A stretch of DNA of 64,000 nucleotides from Kosakonia sp. SMBL-WEM22. Lineage in GTDB: Bacteria > Pseudomonadota > Gammaproteobacteria > Enterobacterales > Enterobacteriaceae. Below, piece after piece: positions 53,998-62,374 of this stretch. The notes under the pieces are model-generated. The model had not been told where the DNA came from. It saw only the letters and a list, made by a program, of their open reading frames with translations, and ran no database searches. Each line of letters opens with the position of its first letter. Position 1 is the first letter of the stretch. The position numbers were made by a program, and so were the translations under genes. The stretch is from assembly GCF_014490785.1 (NCBI RefSeq), contig NZ_CP051488.1, positions 2,356,001-2,420,000 of the forward strand. The letters run 5' to 3'.

Positions 53998-54763
53998 GCC
54001 GGTCGTATTGAGCGATCTTGATGACACCCTGTTCCAGACCCGTCGGAAAATGGTCGATGAGTTGGCGCTTGAGCCTTTCCGCACCGGTGCCGTGGACCGC
54101 TCCTTGTCGCCACGCAGTTTTATGACCGAAGAGCAGTCGATGTTAGTGGACTGGCTGCTGGAGCAGGCCGAGCTTATTCCGGTCACCGCCAGGGGAACCG
54201 AAGAGATTAGCCGCGTGCAGATCCCCTTCCGCTCCTGGGCCATTACCACCCATGGTGCGGTGATCCTGACGCCAGAGGGTAAGCCCGATGAGGAGTGGAA
54301 AGCACACATGCTCGACAAATTGTCTACTTACGGGGAGAGGCTGGTAACCATGCAGCGCCTTATCACCGAAATGATGGAGGCGAGAGGCATTAACGCCTGG
54401 GCAAGACTAAATTATGAATATGATGGCACGCCAATCTATATGGTGATGAAACACCGGGACAGCACGCGCCTTGATGAACTTAATGCCATCGCCGATGAGA
54501 TCGAACAGCAATTTCCAACCGACGGCTTCTACATTCACCGCAACAGTAACAATGTCGCCTGGCTTCCGCAGCCCGTCGAGAAAGGGCTGGCCGTAAGCTG
54601 GCTGCTGGAAAAACTGCGCGCCGAGCGCGGCGTTTTCCCGGTGCTGGGCCTCGGCGACAGCCTGAGCGATCACCGATTTATGCAGCTCTGTAGCTGGTTT
54701 GGGATGCCGCGTCAGAGCCAGTTTGCCGACGCCATTGCGCAGCGCATTTTTAATGAGGGTTAA
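53990..54763 (+). CDS. ter-associated HAD-superfamily phosphatase
   Basis: A 257-residue HAD hydrolase with motif I LSDLDDTLF (nucleophile Asp9, acid Asp11) and motif IV GLGDSLSDHRF near residue 220. The cap region lies between. It is of the sucrose-phosphatase/phosphomannomutase-like class that removes phosphate from sugar or nucleotide intermediates. The start at 53990 overlaps the PRTase end. It probably dephosphorylates the product of the PRTases. Confidence 0.85.
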   Translation: MNKPVVLSDLDDTLFQTRRKMVDELALEPFRTGAVDRSLSPRSFMTEEQSMLVDWLLEQAELIPVTARGTEEISRVQIPFRSWAITTHGAVILTPEGKPDEEWKAHMLDKLSTYGERLVTMQRLITEMMEARGINAWARLNYEYDGTPIYMVMKHRDSTRLDELNAIADEIEQQFPTDGFYIHRNSNNVAWLPQPVEKGLAVSWLLEKLRAERGVFPVLGLGDSLSDHRFMQLCSWFGMPRQSQFADAIAQRIFNEG

Positions 54764-54764
54764 C

Positions 54765-55844
54765 ATGCAGCCACAAGAGAGATTTTCCGGCTCCTATCTA
54801 CCGGGCGACGTGGAGTTCCTGCTTCAGCCTGTTGAGATGGAGATGACCCCTGTCGATCAAAAAGAGGCGCTCATCCAGTCAGGCAAAAAGCACTATTCCG
54901 ATATGCTCAGCCAGGAGCCGGCACCGACGCAGTGGCATCTCGATCTGTTTAAACGCGCGCTGGACAGGGGCGCAGAGCGGCTCGCCAGAGAGGTCACGCA
55001 GCTTGCCCGGGAGCTGGCGGCGCGTTTTGGCGACGAACCCGTGGTTCTGGTCAGCCTCGTCCGCGCGGGTGTTCCCCTCGGCGTTATGCTGCATCAGGCA
55101 CTGCGCGATATGGGTAAAACCTCTTTCCACTATGGTATCAGTATCATCCGTGACCGCGGCATTGACGGTGAAGCGCTGAATATTATTGAGCGCCAGCACG
55201 GCACGCGCGGCATTGTGTTTGTTGACGGCTGGACGGGTAAAGGGGCGATCACCGGTGAGCTGATACGTACTCTGAAAGGACGCACAGGCTACCCGCAGCA
55301 ACCGCATCTCGTTGTGCTGGCCGATCCCTGCGGCTGCTCATGGCTGGCGGCCAGCGATGACGACTGGTTGATCCCCTTCGGTATTATGGGTGCGCCGGTA
55401 TCGGGCCTGATCTCCCGCTCGGTCTGGAGAGAGGAAGGGCTCCACGGCTGTGTGGTCTGCGATCATCTGCGTGAATATGAGTGTAGCCGGATGCTGGTCG
55501 ATACCGTTGCGCATTTTCGTAACACCCTGCAACCCGAGAATCTCCCTGCCCTGCACTGGGATCTCAGCGCCGCGCAGGCGTTATGGCAAAAAAGCCGGGA
55601 GGTGATCGCCTACCTCGCTGAGCAGTTCAGCGTCGACACCGTTAACCGCATCAAACCGGGGATTGCGGAGGCGACGCGCGCGGTTCTGCGCCGTGTGCCC
55701 GATCATGTTTTTGTGCGTTCAATCAACGATCCTGACGTTGCTCTGCTGGTCGGGCTTGCGAGCGAAAAAGGCATTGCCGTTACTGAGATGGGCGAGCTTC
55801 TCGGACAGTACCGGGCCGTTACGATAATCAAGAAGGTACTCTGA
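54765..55844 (+). CDS. ter-associated PRTase with C-terminal Pelota-like domain (StiP family)
   Basis: A 359-residue protein. The PRTase-like domain spans about 30-260, with VSLVRAGVPLGVMLHQALRD and the PRPP-type loop GIVFVDGWTGKGAITGEL. The C-terminal 90 residues (PGIAEATRAVLRRVPDHVFV, then LLVGLASEKGIAVTEM) form a Pelota/L7Ae-like putative RNA-binding domain. Databases often label it cysteine protease StiP, but the motifs here are those of a PRTase. ATG at 54765 is preferred; an in-frame ATG at 54753 is possible. The stop overlaps the next start (TGATG). Confidence 0.83.
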   Translation: MQPQERFSGSYLPGDVEFLLQPVEMEMTPVDQKEALIQSGKKHYSDMLSQEPAPTQWHLDLFKRALDRGAERLAREVTQLARELAARFGDEPVVLVSLVRAGVPLGVMLHQALRDMGKTSFHYGISIIRDRGIDGEALNIIERQHGTRGIVFVDGWTGKGAITGELIRTLKGRTGYPQQPHLVVLADPCGCSWLAASDDDWLIPFGIMGAPVSGLISRSVWREEGLHGCVVCDHLREYECSRMLVDTVAHFRNTLQPENLPALHWDLSAAQALWQKSREVIAYLAEQFSVDTVNRIKPGIAEATRAVLRRVPDHVFVRSINDPDVALLVGLASEKGIAVTEMGELLGQYRAVTIIKKVL

Positions 55845-56800
55845 TGACTACACGCCTTTCACCCTGGCATCTGGGCGCGACGCTCTACATGCCCGCGACA
55901 CGTAACGATATTGCCGGGGCGATCCTTGAGGGAAAAATCCCCGGCCTGCGCTCACTGGTGATCTGTCTGGAAGACGCGGTCAGCGAAGCGGATATGCCGC
56001 ATGCCCTCGCCAACCTTGCGCAGCTGTTACAAACGCTCAACAATGCTAAACAGGCCGGCGGCAATAGTGACTGGCCGCTGGTGTTCATTCGCCCTCGCCA
56101 CCCTGAGATGGGAAGATGGCTGACGGAACAGTTTGACCTTTCCGCCATTGATGGCTTTGTGCTGCCAAAATTCACCCTCAGCGCACTGCCGCAGTGGTGG
56201 GCGATCATGGGTAACACGCATCTTTGTATGATGCCTACTCTTGAAACTGAAGAGGTGTTTGACGTTGTTCAGATGCGCGAGCTGGCTATCGCTCTGCTTG
56301 CCCACCCCTGTCACAGCCGGATTATTGCGCTGCGCATCGGCGGCAACGATCTGATGAACGTGGTTTCCCTGCGTCGACCACGCGAGCTGACACTCTATGA
56401 CAGTCCGATGGGATACGTGATCAAAATGCTGGTATCGGTATTTGCACCGCGTGATTTCGCACTGACCGCGCCCGTTTGCGAACACATTGACGATCATCAA
56501 GTGATGGCGCGCGAGCTGGCGCTGGATATGGCGCATGGTCTGGTCGGTAAAACGGCGATCCACCCGCGGCAGATAGCGGTGATTGAGCGAGCGCTGATGG
56601 TCACTCAGGGAGAGCACTCCGACGCCCTGCGCATCCTTAACTCGACCCAGGCGGTATTCAAATCCCAGGGGGCGATGTGCGAACCGGCGACGCATCGTCG
56701 CTGGGCTGCCGGTATTCTCGAGCGGGCACAGGTGTATGGTCTGGTCAATGAGCAGAGCGCAGATGGCATCAGGCTGCTTCCTGCCACTCAGCAGCAATAA
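55844..56800 (+). CDS. HpcH/HpaI-CitE-like aldolase of the ter operon
   Basis: A 318-residue TIM-barrel protein resembling citrate lyase beta subunits. Metal and substrate residues appear in VICLEDAVSEAD, VFIRPRHPEMG, MMPTLETEEVF and LRIGGNDLMN, with the C-terminal AIHPRQ. It probably forms or cleaves a C-C bond in the metabolite pathway of this operon. It ends the tightly coupled five-gene biosynthetic block; a 160-base gap to terW follows. Confidence 0.85.
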   Translation: MTTRLSPWHLGATLYMPATRNDIAGAILEGKIPGLRSLVICLEDAVSEADMPHALANLAQLLQTLNNAKQAGGNSDWPLVFIRPRHPEMGRWLTEQFDLSAIDGFVLPKFTLSALPQWWAIMGNTHLCMMPTLETEEVFDVVQMRELAIALLAHPCHSRIIALRIGGNDLMNVVSLRRPRELTLYDSPMGYVIKMLVSVFAPRDFALTAPVCEHIDDHQVMARELALDMAHGLVGKTAIHPRQIAVIERALMVTQGEHSDALRILNSTQAVFKSQGAMCEPATHRRWAAGILERAQVYGLVNEQSADGIRLLPATQQQ

Positions 56801-56960
56801 GCCGTGACGTGCATGATTTAGCTCATATTGAGGATCGACCTGATAGCATTGATGACCATTTTGTTCAGGGAAGCGAACTGAGAGAAGAATAGCGCAGCGT
56901 TAATGTCTGACGCTCTGAACGCAATTGATCCACTACCTTTAAGGCAGGCTAAACCTAACG

Positions 56961-57434
56961 ATGCAATTAAACACCAGACAGGCAAGGATTTTTAAGCTCG
57001 CCAATTTACTGGGTTCCGGTAAACCCGTCGCCGCGGCTGACATTATCACCAGCCTGGAGTGCTCAGAGCCGACCCTCACCCGGGCGCTGAAAGAGCTGCG
57101 TGAATCCTATTCTGCGGAGATAAAGTACAGCAAGGCGGCGCACTCTTATCACCTTGTTAATCCGGGGCAGCTGGATAAAAAGACGTTGCGTCGGATGAAT
57201 GAAGCTCTGGCCGCACATGCGGAGCTAAAAACCAGTGAATCGGGCGGCAGAGTTTTCCTCGATAAAGATAAAAAAACCGCTGTCTCGCTCTCCCTGCGTA
57301 TGCGTATCTTGCGCAAGATCGATCGCCTGGCAACCCTCAGCGGCACGACGCGCAGCGAAGCCGTCGAAAAACTGGCCGAACGCGCCGTCGACGATCTGAT
57401 TAAAGAGTTCAACGCCAAAAAGTCCGCGCGTTAA
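56961..57434 (+). CDS. terW: TerW transcriptional regulator
   Basis: A 157-residue protein. An N-terminal winged helix-turn-helix (about 5-65; ANLLGSGKPVAAADIITSLE, EPTLTRALKELRES) and a C-terminal ribbon-helix-helix-like segment (about 105-150; KKTAVSLSLRMRILRKIDRL, TTRSEAVEKLAER) fit TerW. TerW is known as a DNA-binding regulator of ter operons and probably recognises the ATCATA palindromes between terZ and the ATP-grasp gene. Confidence 0.88.
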   Translation: MQLNTRQARIFKLANLLGSGKPVAAADIITSLECSEPTLTRALKELRESYSAEIKYSKAAHSYHLVNPGQLDKKTLRRMNEALAAHAELKTSESGGRVFLDKDKKTAVSLSLRMRILRKIDRLATLSGTTRSEAVEKLAERAVDDLIKEFNAKKSAR

Positions 57435-57725
57435 TTCCCGTGCCCCGGCAGCATGCCGGGCACCACTTATTGCCCCTCTCCCTCTCTTTCCCTGTTGATG
57501 CCTATAAAAGTTGGCGTCTTGACACGCAGTGCGCCTGGTCGCCATGCTGAATGCGGACTAAACTTCGCAGAGGCCGCGCGGCATAACGCTATGAAGTTGT
57601 TGAAAAAGCGCCAATTTCATTTAAGGCTCTCTTTTTTTCCTGCGCTTCGCTGCAATTCACAGTCTCTCCCGGCTTTCTCTGCTATTGCTGGATACAAACC
57701 TTCATACCTCTAACAGGATTAGATA
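57435..57725 (+). other. terW-terY gap with hairpin
   Basis: A hairpin GTGCCCCGGCA-GCA-TGCCGGGCAC (57439-57462) follows terW; it has no T run. A 86-codon frame here (57453-57713) has no ribosome site and overlaps the hairpin, so it is not called. The remainder is pyrimidine-rich. A promoter for terY is plausible but none stands out. Confidence 0.45.
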
Positions 57726-58364
57726 ATGCGAAGACTACCCGTTTATCTGTTGCTTGATACCTCCGGTTCAATGCATGGCGAACCGATCGAAGCCGTCAAA
57801 AACGGCGTGCAGACACTCCTTACCACCCTCAAGCAAGATCCGTACGCCCTGGAAACCGCCTATGTTTCGGTGATCACCTTTGACTCCTCGGCACGCCAGG
57901 CGGTGCCTCTGACCGATCTGTTGAGTTTCCAGTTACCGACACTTTCCGCCAGCGGCACAACCTCCCTTGGCGAGGCGCTCTCTCTGGCTGCCAGCGCCAT
58001 CAGCAGTGAAGTGCAGAAAACCACCGCGGATACCAAAGGTGACTGGCGACCGCTGGTGTTTCTGATGACCGACGGTTCTCCGACCGACGACTGGCGCAAA
58101 GGGCTGCAGGATTTTAAATCGGCGCGTACCGGCGTCGTGGTGGCCTGTGCCGCGGGTCACGATGCAGACACCAGCGTGCTGAAAGAGATCACCGAAGTGG
58201 TACTGCAGCTTGATACCGCCGACAGCTCATCCATCAAAGCGTTCTTTAAATGGGTCAGTGCCAGCATCTCGGTAGGCAGCCAGAAAGTGGAATCCAGTAA
58301 AAAAGAGGTGATTGGCCTCGATGACCTGCCGCCACCGCCGCCGGAAGTAAACGTCGTTCTATAA
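57726..58364 (+). CDS. terY: TerY vWA-domain protein 1
   Basis: A 212-residue single-domain von Willebrand A protein. MIDAS residues are in LLLDTSGSMHG (Asp11, Ser13, Ser15), with SGTTSLGEAL and FLMTDGSPTDDW completing the metal site. The tail DLPPPPPEVNVVL is proline-rich. TerY proteins are thought to act with the kinase and PP2C phosphatase as a phosphorylation-controlled protein complex. Preceded by AACAGGATTAG. Confidence 0.9.
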   Translation: MRRLPVYLLLDTSGSMHGEPIEAVKNGVQTLLTTLKQDPYALETAYVSVITFDSSARQAVPLTDLLSFQLPTLSASGTTSLGEALSLAASAISSEVQKTTADTKGDWRPLVFLMTDGSPTDDWRKGLQDFKSARTGVVVACAAGHDADTSVLKEITEVVLQLDTADSSSIKAFFKWVSASISVGSQKVESSKKEVIGLDDLPPPPPEVNVVL

Positions 58365-58385
58365 ATCATTGATTAAGGGGTTGTT

Positions 58386-59027
58386 ATGTCAGTCAGTCTG
58401 AGCAAAGGCCAGGGCGTGAGCCTGAAGAAAAATGAGCACGATCTCTCCTCCGTCACCATTGGCCTGGGTTGGGATATCAACGAAGAGAAGAAAGGTTTAC
58501 TGGGCGGGCTGTTTGGCAAGAAAGAGGAGGAGTACGATCTTGATGTGATTGCCTTCCTGTGTAACGCCGCAGGCAAAGTGACCGATCTCGGCAAGGTGGA
58601 GAATGGCAAACCGACGCTGGTCGACGGTGACATTATCTTTTTCAACAGCCTGCGGCATAAGTCGGGCGATATCTGGCTGACGGGCGATAACCGTACCGGC
58701 GCGGGTGATGGCGACGATGAGCAGATCATCGTCAAGCTCAATTCGCTGGATGCCCGGTATGAAAAAATTGTCTTTATCGTGCAGATCTATAACGGCGAAA
58801 AACTGCAGCAGCACTTCGGTAAAGTGCAGAACGCATTTATTCGTGCCGTCGATGCGCGTAACGTTGAGATGGCGCGCTTTGACCTCTCCGGCGGGCCAAA
58901 CTTTGCTCATCAGCGCTCAATGGTGTTTGCCGAGCTGGTGCGTGAACCGACCGGCTGGAAGCTGAATGCCATCGGCGAGCCGTCGCCTTCAGACTCCTTT
59001 GTTGCCCACCTGAGGAACTATATGTGA
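58386..59027 (+). CDS. terX: TerX, TerD-family protein
   Basis: A 213-residue TerD-domain protein closest in layout to TerZ: IGLGWDINEEKKGLLGGLFG, YDLDVIAFLC, and the calcium loop GDNRTGAGDGDDE. It sits between two terY genes and its stop overlaps the next start (GTGATG). Confidence 0.92.
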   Translation: MSVSLSKGQGVSLKKNEHDLSSVTIGLGWDINEEKKGLLGGLFGKKEEEYDLDVIAFLCNAAGKVTDLGKVENGKPTLVDGDIIFFNSLRHKSGDIWLTGDNRTGAGDGDDEQIIVKLNSLDARYEKIVFIVQIYNGEKLQQHFGKVQNAFIRAVDARNVEMARFDLSGGPNFAHQRSMVFAELVREPTGWKLNAIGEPSPSDSFVAHLRNYM

Positions 59028-59665
59028 TGCGCCGTTTACCCGTTTATCTGGTGATTGATACCTCCGGCTCAATGCGCGGCGAGTCGATCCATGCCGTCAA
59101 CGTCGGTATTCAGGCGATGCTGAGCGCCCTTCGCCAGGATCCTTACGCCCTTGAAAGCGTCCATATCTCGATTATCACTTTTGATAACGCGGCGCGTGAG
59201 TTTATTCCTCTGACACCGCTGGAGGATTTCCAGTTCGCCGACATTGTGGTGCCGAGCGCGGGTGCCACTTTTACCGGTGCGGCGCTGGAGTGCCTGATTG
59301 AGTGCGTCGACCGGGATGTCCGTCGCGCGGATGGCGATCAGAAAGGTGACTGGCGACCGCTGGTCTTTCTGATGACTGATGGCACGCCGTCTGATGCCTT
59401 CGCCTATGGCGAAGCGGTGAAAGCGATTCGTAGCCGCGCGTTTGGCTCAATCATCGCCTGTGCGGTCGGCCCAAAAGCGGGCCATGAGCACCTTAAACAG
59501 CTGACAGACAAGGTGGTATCGCTCGAAACCCTCGATTCAACGGCCTTCGCGGGCTTCTTTAAATGGGTCTCGGCGAGCGTCTCATCGGGCAGCTCCAGCG
59601 CGGGGGTAAATAACGATTCGGATAACCTTCCGCCGCCACCACCGGAGATCCAGCTGGTGCTGTAA
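59027..59665 (+). CDS. terY: TerY vWA-domain protein 2
   Basis: A 212-residue vWA protein parallel to TerY 1 (LVIDTSGSMRGE, GATFTGAALE, FLMTDGTPSD, FFKWVSASVSSGS, ending PPPPPEIQLVL), clearly a local duplicate. ATG at 59027 shares bases with the terX stop; a GTG one codon earlier is also possible. Confidence 0.9.
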   Translation: MRRLPVYLVIDTSGSMRGESIHAVNVGIQAMLSALRQDPYALESVHISIITFDNAAREFIPLTPLEDFQFADIVVPSAGATFTGAALECLIECVDRDVRRADGDQKGDWRPLVFLMTDGTPSDAFAYGEAVKAIRSRAFGSIIACAVGPKAGHEHLKQLTDKVVSLETLDSTAFAGFFKWVSASVSSGSSSAGVNNDSDNLPPPPPEIQLVL

Positions 59666-59751
59666 GGCGCAGCAGAGGCAACGCGCTGGCGTGCTGGGCC
59701 TCTCTGCCACTCCCCTTTGTTCGCGTTACACGGCCCTCACGAGGATAAGTA

Positions 59752-60792
59752 ATGAGACGCCTTCCGGTATTTTTTGTCCTGGACTGCTCAGAGTCCATGA
59801 TTGGTGAAAACCTGAAAAAAATGAACGATGGTCTGCAAATGATCGTCAGTGATTTAAGAAAGGATCCCCATGCGCTGGAGACCGCCTGGGTCTCGGTCAT
59901 TGCCTTTGCGGGCATTGCGCGCACCATTGTTCCGCTCCATGAAATCGCCTCTTTTTACCCGCCGCGTCTGCCGATTGGCGGCGGCACCCATCTTGGTGCT
60001 GCGCTGCGCGAGCTAAGCGTGCAGATCGACACCCAGGTGAGGGTCACCACCCATGAAGTTAAAGGGGATTGGAAACCGGTTGTTTATCTACTGACCGATG
60101 GTCGCCCGACGGATGATCCCAGCATGGAGATCAAACGCTGGAAGGAGCACTACGCCCGCAAAGTTAACCTGATCGCGGTCGGTCTTGGCCCCTCGGCAGA
60201 TCTCAATATACTCAGGCAGCTCACGGAAAATGTGATGCTGTTTACCGAGTCCCGTGAAGGTGACTTTACACGCTTTATTAAGTGGATAACCGCCTCCGTC
60301 ACTGCCCATAGCCGCAGCGTGGGTGAAGAGAAGCCCCCCGAACTGAACCAGACGGAGTATATCGTCCGGCTGGCGAAAGAGGACGTTGTCCGCGCCTATG
60401 ATGAGAATTGTGTGACCCTCACCGGGCGGTGCAGCAAAACCCGCCGCCCCTATCTGATGAAATATGAGCGCCCACCGGTGAACGTCTCCGGTCTCGATTT
60501 CCGCCTTAACCTGAACAACTTCAATATTGCCGGTTGCTACCCTATTGATGAAGAGTACTTCACCTGGTCTGACGCATCGACCTACAACGTGCAGGTAAAT
60601 ACCCGCGATCTGCACGGCGTACCGGGCTGCCCCCACTGCGGTAACGCCAGCGCGTTTGCCATGTGCGCCTGCGGCAAACTGCTCTGTATCGATGGGCCTG
60701 ATGAGGTCGTCTGCCCATGGTGTGAAAGAGTGCTCTCCTTCAGAGATAACGGCGGAGATTCCGATTTTGACGTGAGCAGAGGACGAGGCTAA
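59752..60792 (+). CDS. terY: TerY vWA protein 3 with C-terminal zinc ribbons
   Basis: A 346-residue protein. The vWA domain (1-200) has LDCSESMIGE (Asp11, Ser13, Ser15) and LLTDGRPTDD. After a beta-rich linker (about 205-285) the C-terminus carries cysteine pairs GCPHCGN, MCACGKLLC and VVCPWCERV, a zinc-binding TerY-C domain. AGGATAAGTA precedes the start. Its stop overlaps the PP2C start (TAATG), so the two proteins are probably made in equal amounts. Confidence 0.88.
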   Translation: MRRLPVFFVLDCSESMIGENLKKMNDGLQMIVSDLRKDPHALETAWVSVIAFAGIARTIVPLHEIASFYPPRLPIGGGTHLGAALRELSVQIDTQVRVTTHEVKGDWKPVVYLLTDGRPTDDPSMEIKRWKEHYARKVNLIAVGLGPSADLNILRQLTENVMLFTESREGDFTRFIKWITASVTAHSRSVGEEKPPELNQTEYIVRLAKEDVVRAYDENCVTLTGRCSKTRRPYLMKYERPPVNVSGLDFRLNLNNFNIAGCYPIDEEYFTWSDASTYNVQVNTRDLHGVPGCPHCGNASAFAMCACGKLLCIDGPDEVVCPWCERVLSFRDNGGDSDFDVSRGRG

Positions 60793-62348
60793 TGAGCGTT
60801 GAAAAAGAGATTATCGGCTTTATTCTGCACTCGCGCGGGCATGAAGTCGGCGAGGCAGAGTTAACTGCGTTGTCCGGGGAGCCTGCGCTGCGGGACAAGC
60901 TGGATGCGTTATTAACCGAGCTGGAAAACCAGCTCGCGGCCGTCGAGGATCAAACCACAACACCGCAGGCTCGGGAGAGCGCTGAAGCGATCGAATCACC
61001 AGACGACGCGATAACAGAACCTGACGCTGAACAGGCCGCGCCGCGTCCGGAGTTGTGGAAGCTAATGCCCTATTACGAATTTGAGACGCCGCCAAAAGCG
61101 ACCCTTGACCCAACGCCGCCAGCACTGAAACCAGGCCAGGTGCCGCCAGCGCGATCTGCTGAAACTGCAAGACCGCGCCCAGCGCCCTGCGCGCGCATCA
61201 GCGTGCCGAATGCCCGCGTAGGTGAAGCCTTTTGCGCACCGCTGGTGATCACGCTGGATGATGGGCAGACGGCAACGATTAATGATGTCGTGATCCCTGA
61301 AACGTGCGAGCTTCATTTCGACAAGGCGCAGCAGGCACTGAGCGGCGTGCCGTCACAGAGCGGCGACATCGAGATGCTGGTGCGCTGGTCCTGCGCCTCG
61401 CACGGCAATGGCGAAACGCCGCTGCTGTTTGTGGTGAACCCCGATCCGCGCAGCCTGTGGAAAATCATTGAGCCACCCGCCGATGCTCCCTACCCGAAAG
61501 CGCATGTCGAACATGAAGGGATTGTCCGCGATGGCGTGAAGATCGCCGGGGCGAGCCGCCGCGGGCGCTCCCATGAGCATGCGGGCAGCTTCCGCGATGA
61601 TGACTTCTACCTCAACCACAGCGAAGAGACAGGCTGGAGCGTAATGCTGGTGGCCGATGGCGCGGGCAGCGCGGCAAACTCCCGCGAAGGGTCACGAATC
61701 GCCGCCGAAGTGGCCGGGGAGTATCTCTTCAGCCAGTTACGCGGGCCGCGAGGCGCGGAGTTAAAGCAGCAGATTGCGCGCTGGGGCAGAGATGAGCAGC
61801 AAAACACCATCAGCGCAATGCTTCACCACTTTAAGCAGGCGGCAACCCTTGCGGTTAATAGCATCTCAAATGAGGCTATTCGCGCGGAGCAGCCGGTAAA
61901 AACCTACTCCACCACGCTGCTGGCGACCGTCTCGCTGCGCATCGATGAGCAGCTGTTTGCTGCCTCGTTCTGGCTGGGTGATGGCGCGATTGCGGCCTAC
62001 AGTCCTTCAGGCAAAGTACGCATACTGGGTAATCCAGACAGCGGCGAATATGCCGGCCAGACGCGCTTTCTCGACGCGTCGATTATTGCCGATCCCGCCT
62101 TCTCCGGGCGTATCAGCGTCGGCAAGTGGCAGGATGTCTCCCATCTGATCCTGATGACCGATGGCGTCTCCGATCCGCACTTTGAAACGGATAACGGCCT
62201 GCGCAGCGACGAGAAGTGGACGCAACTGGTCAACGAGCTTTCACCCCTGCTTGCAGATGCCGGGAAGGCGCCGGAACGTCTCGCTGAGTGGCTCAACTTT
62301 TTCTCCCCAGGCAACCATGATGACCGCACCCTTGTGGTGGCATGGTGA
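60792..62348 (+). CDS. PP2C-family protein phosphatase of the ter island
   Basis: A 518-residue protein. The N-terminus (1-130) is low complexity with Pro/Glu; a beta-sandwich-like region (about 135-215) follows, and the PP2C catalytic domain spans about 245-518. Metal-binding residues are visible in SHEHAGSFRDDDF, MLVADGAGSAA (Asp289), LILMTDGVSDPH and GNHDDRTLVVAW. It should remove phosphate placed by the kinase encoded next, probably on Ter or vWA partners. Confidence 0.88.
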   Translation: MSVEKEIIGFILHSRGHEVGEAELTALSGEPALRDKLDALLTELENQLAAVEDQTTTPQARESAEAIESPDDAITEPDAEQAAPRPELWKLMPYYEFETPPKATLDPTPPALKPGQVPPARSAETARPRPAPCARISVPNARVGEAFCAPLVITLDDGQTATINDVVIPETCELHFDKAQQALSGVPSQSGDIEMLVRWSCASHGNGETPLLFVVNPDPRSLWKIIEPPADAPYPKAHVEHEGIVRDGVKIAGASRRGRSHEHAGSFRDDDFYLNHSEETGWSVMLVADGAGSAANSREGSRIAAEVAGEYLFSQLRGPRGAELKQQIARWGRDEQQNTISAMLHHFKQAATLAVNSISNEAIRAEQPVKTYSTTLLATVSLRIDEQLFAASFWLGDGAIAAYSPSGKVRILGNPDSGEYAGQTRFLDASIIADPAFSGRISVGKWQDVSHLILMTDGVSDPHFETDNGLRSDEKWTQLVNELSPLLADAGKAPERLAEWLNFFSPGNHDDRTLVVAW

Positions 62349-62374
62349 CTGACACGCGTTACGGGTGACTGAAT

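Noticed and set aside
57453..57713. An 86-codon frame between terW and terY
   Set aside because: Starts inside a hairpin, has no ribosome site and is unlike any protein known to me.
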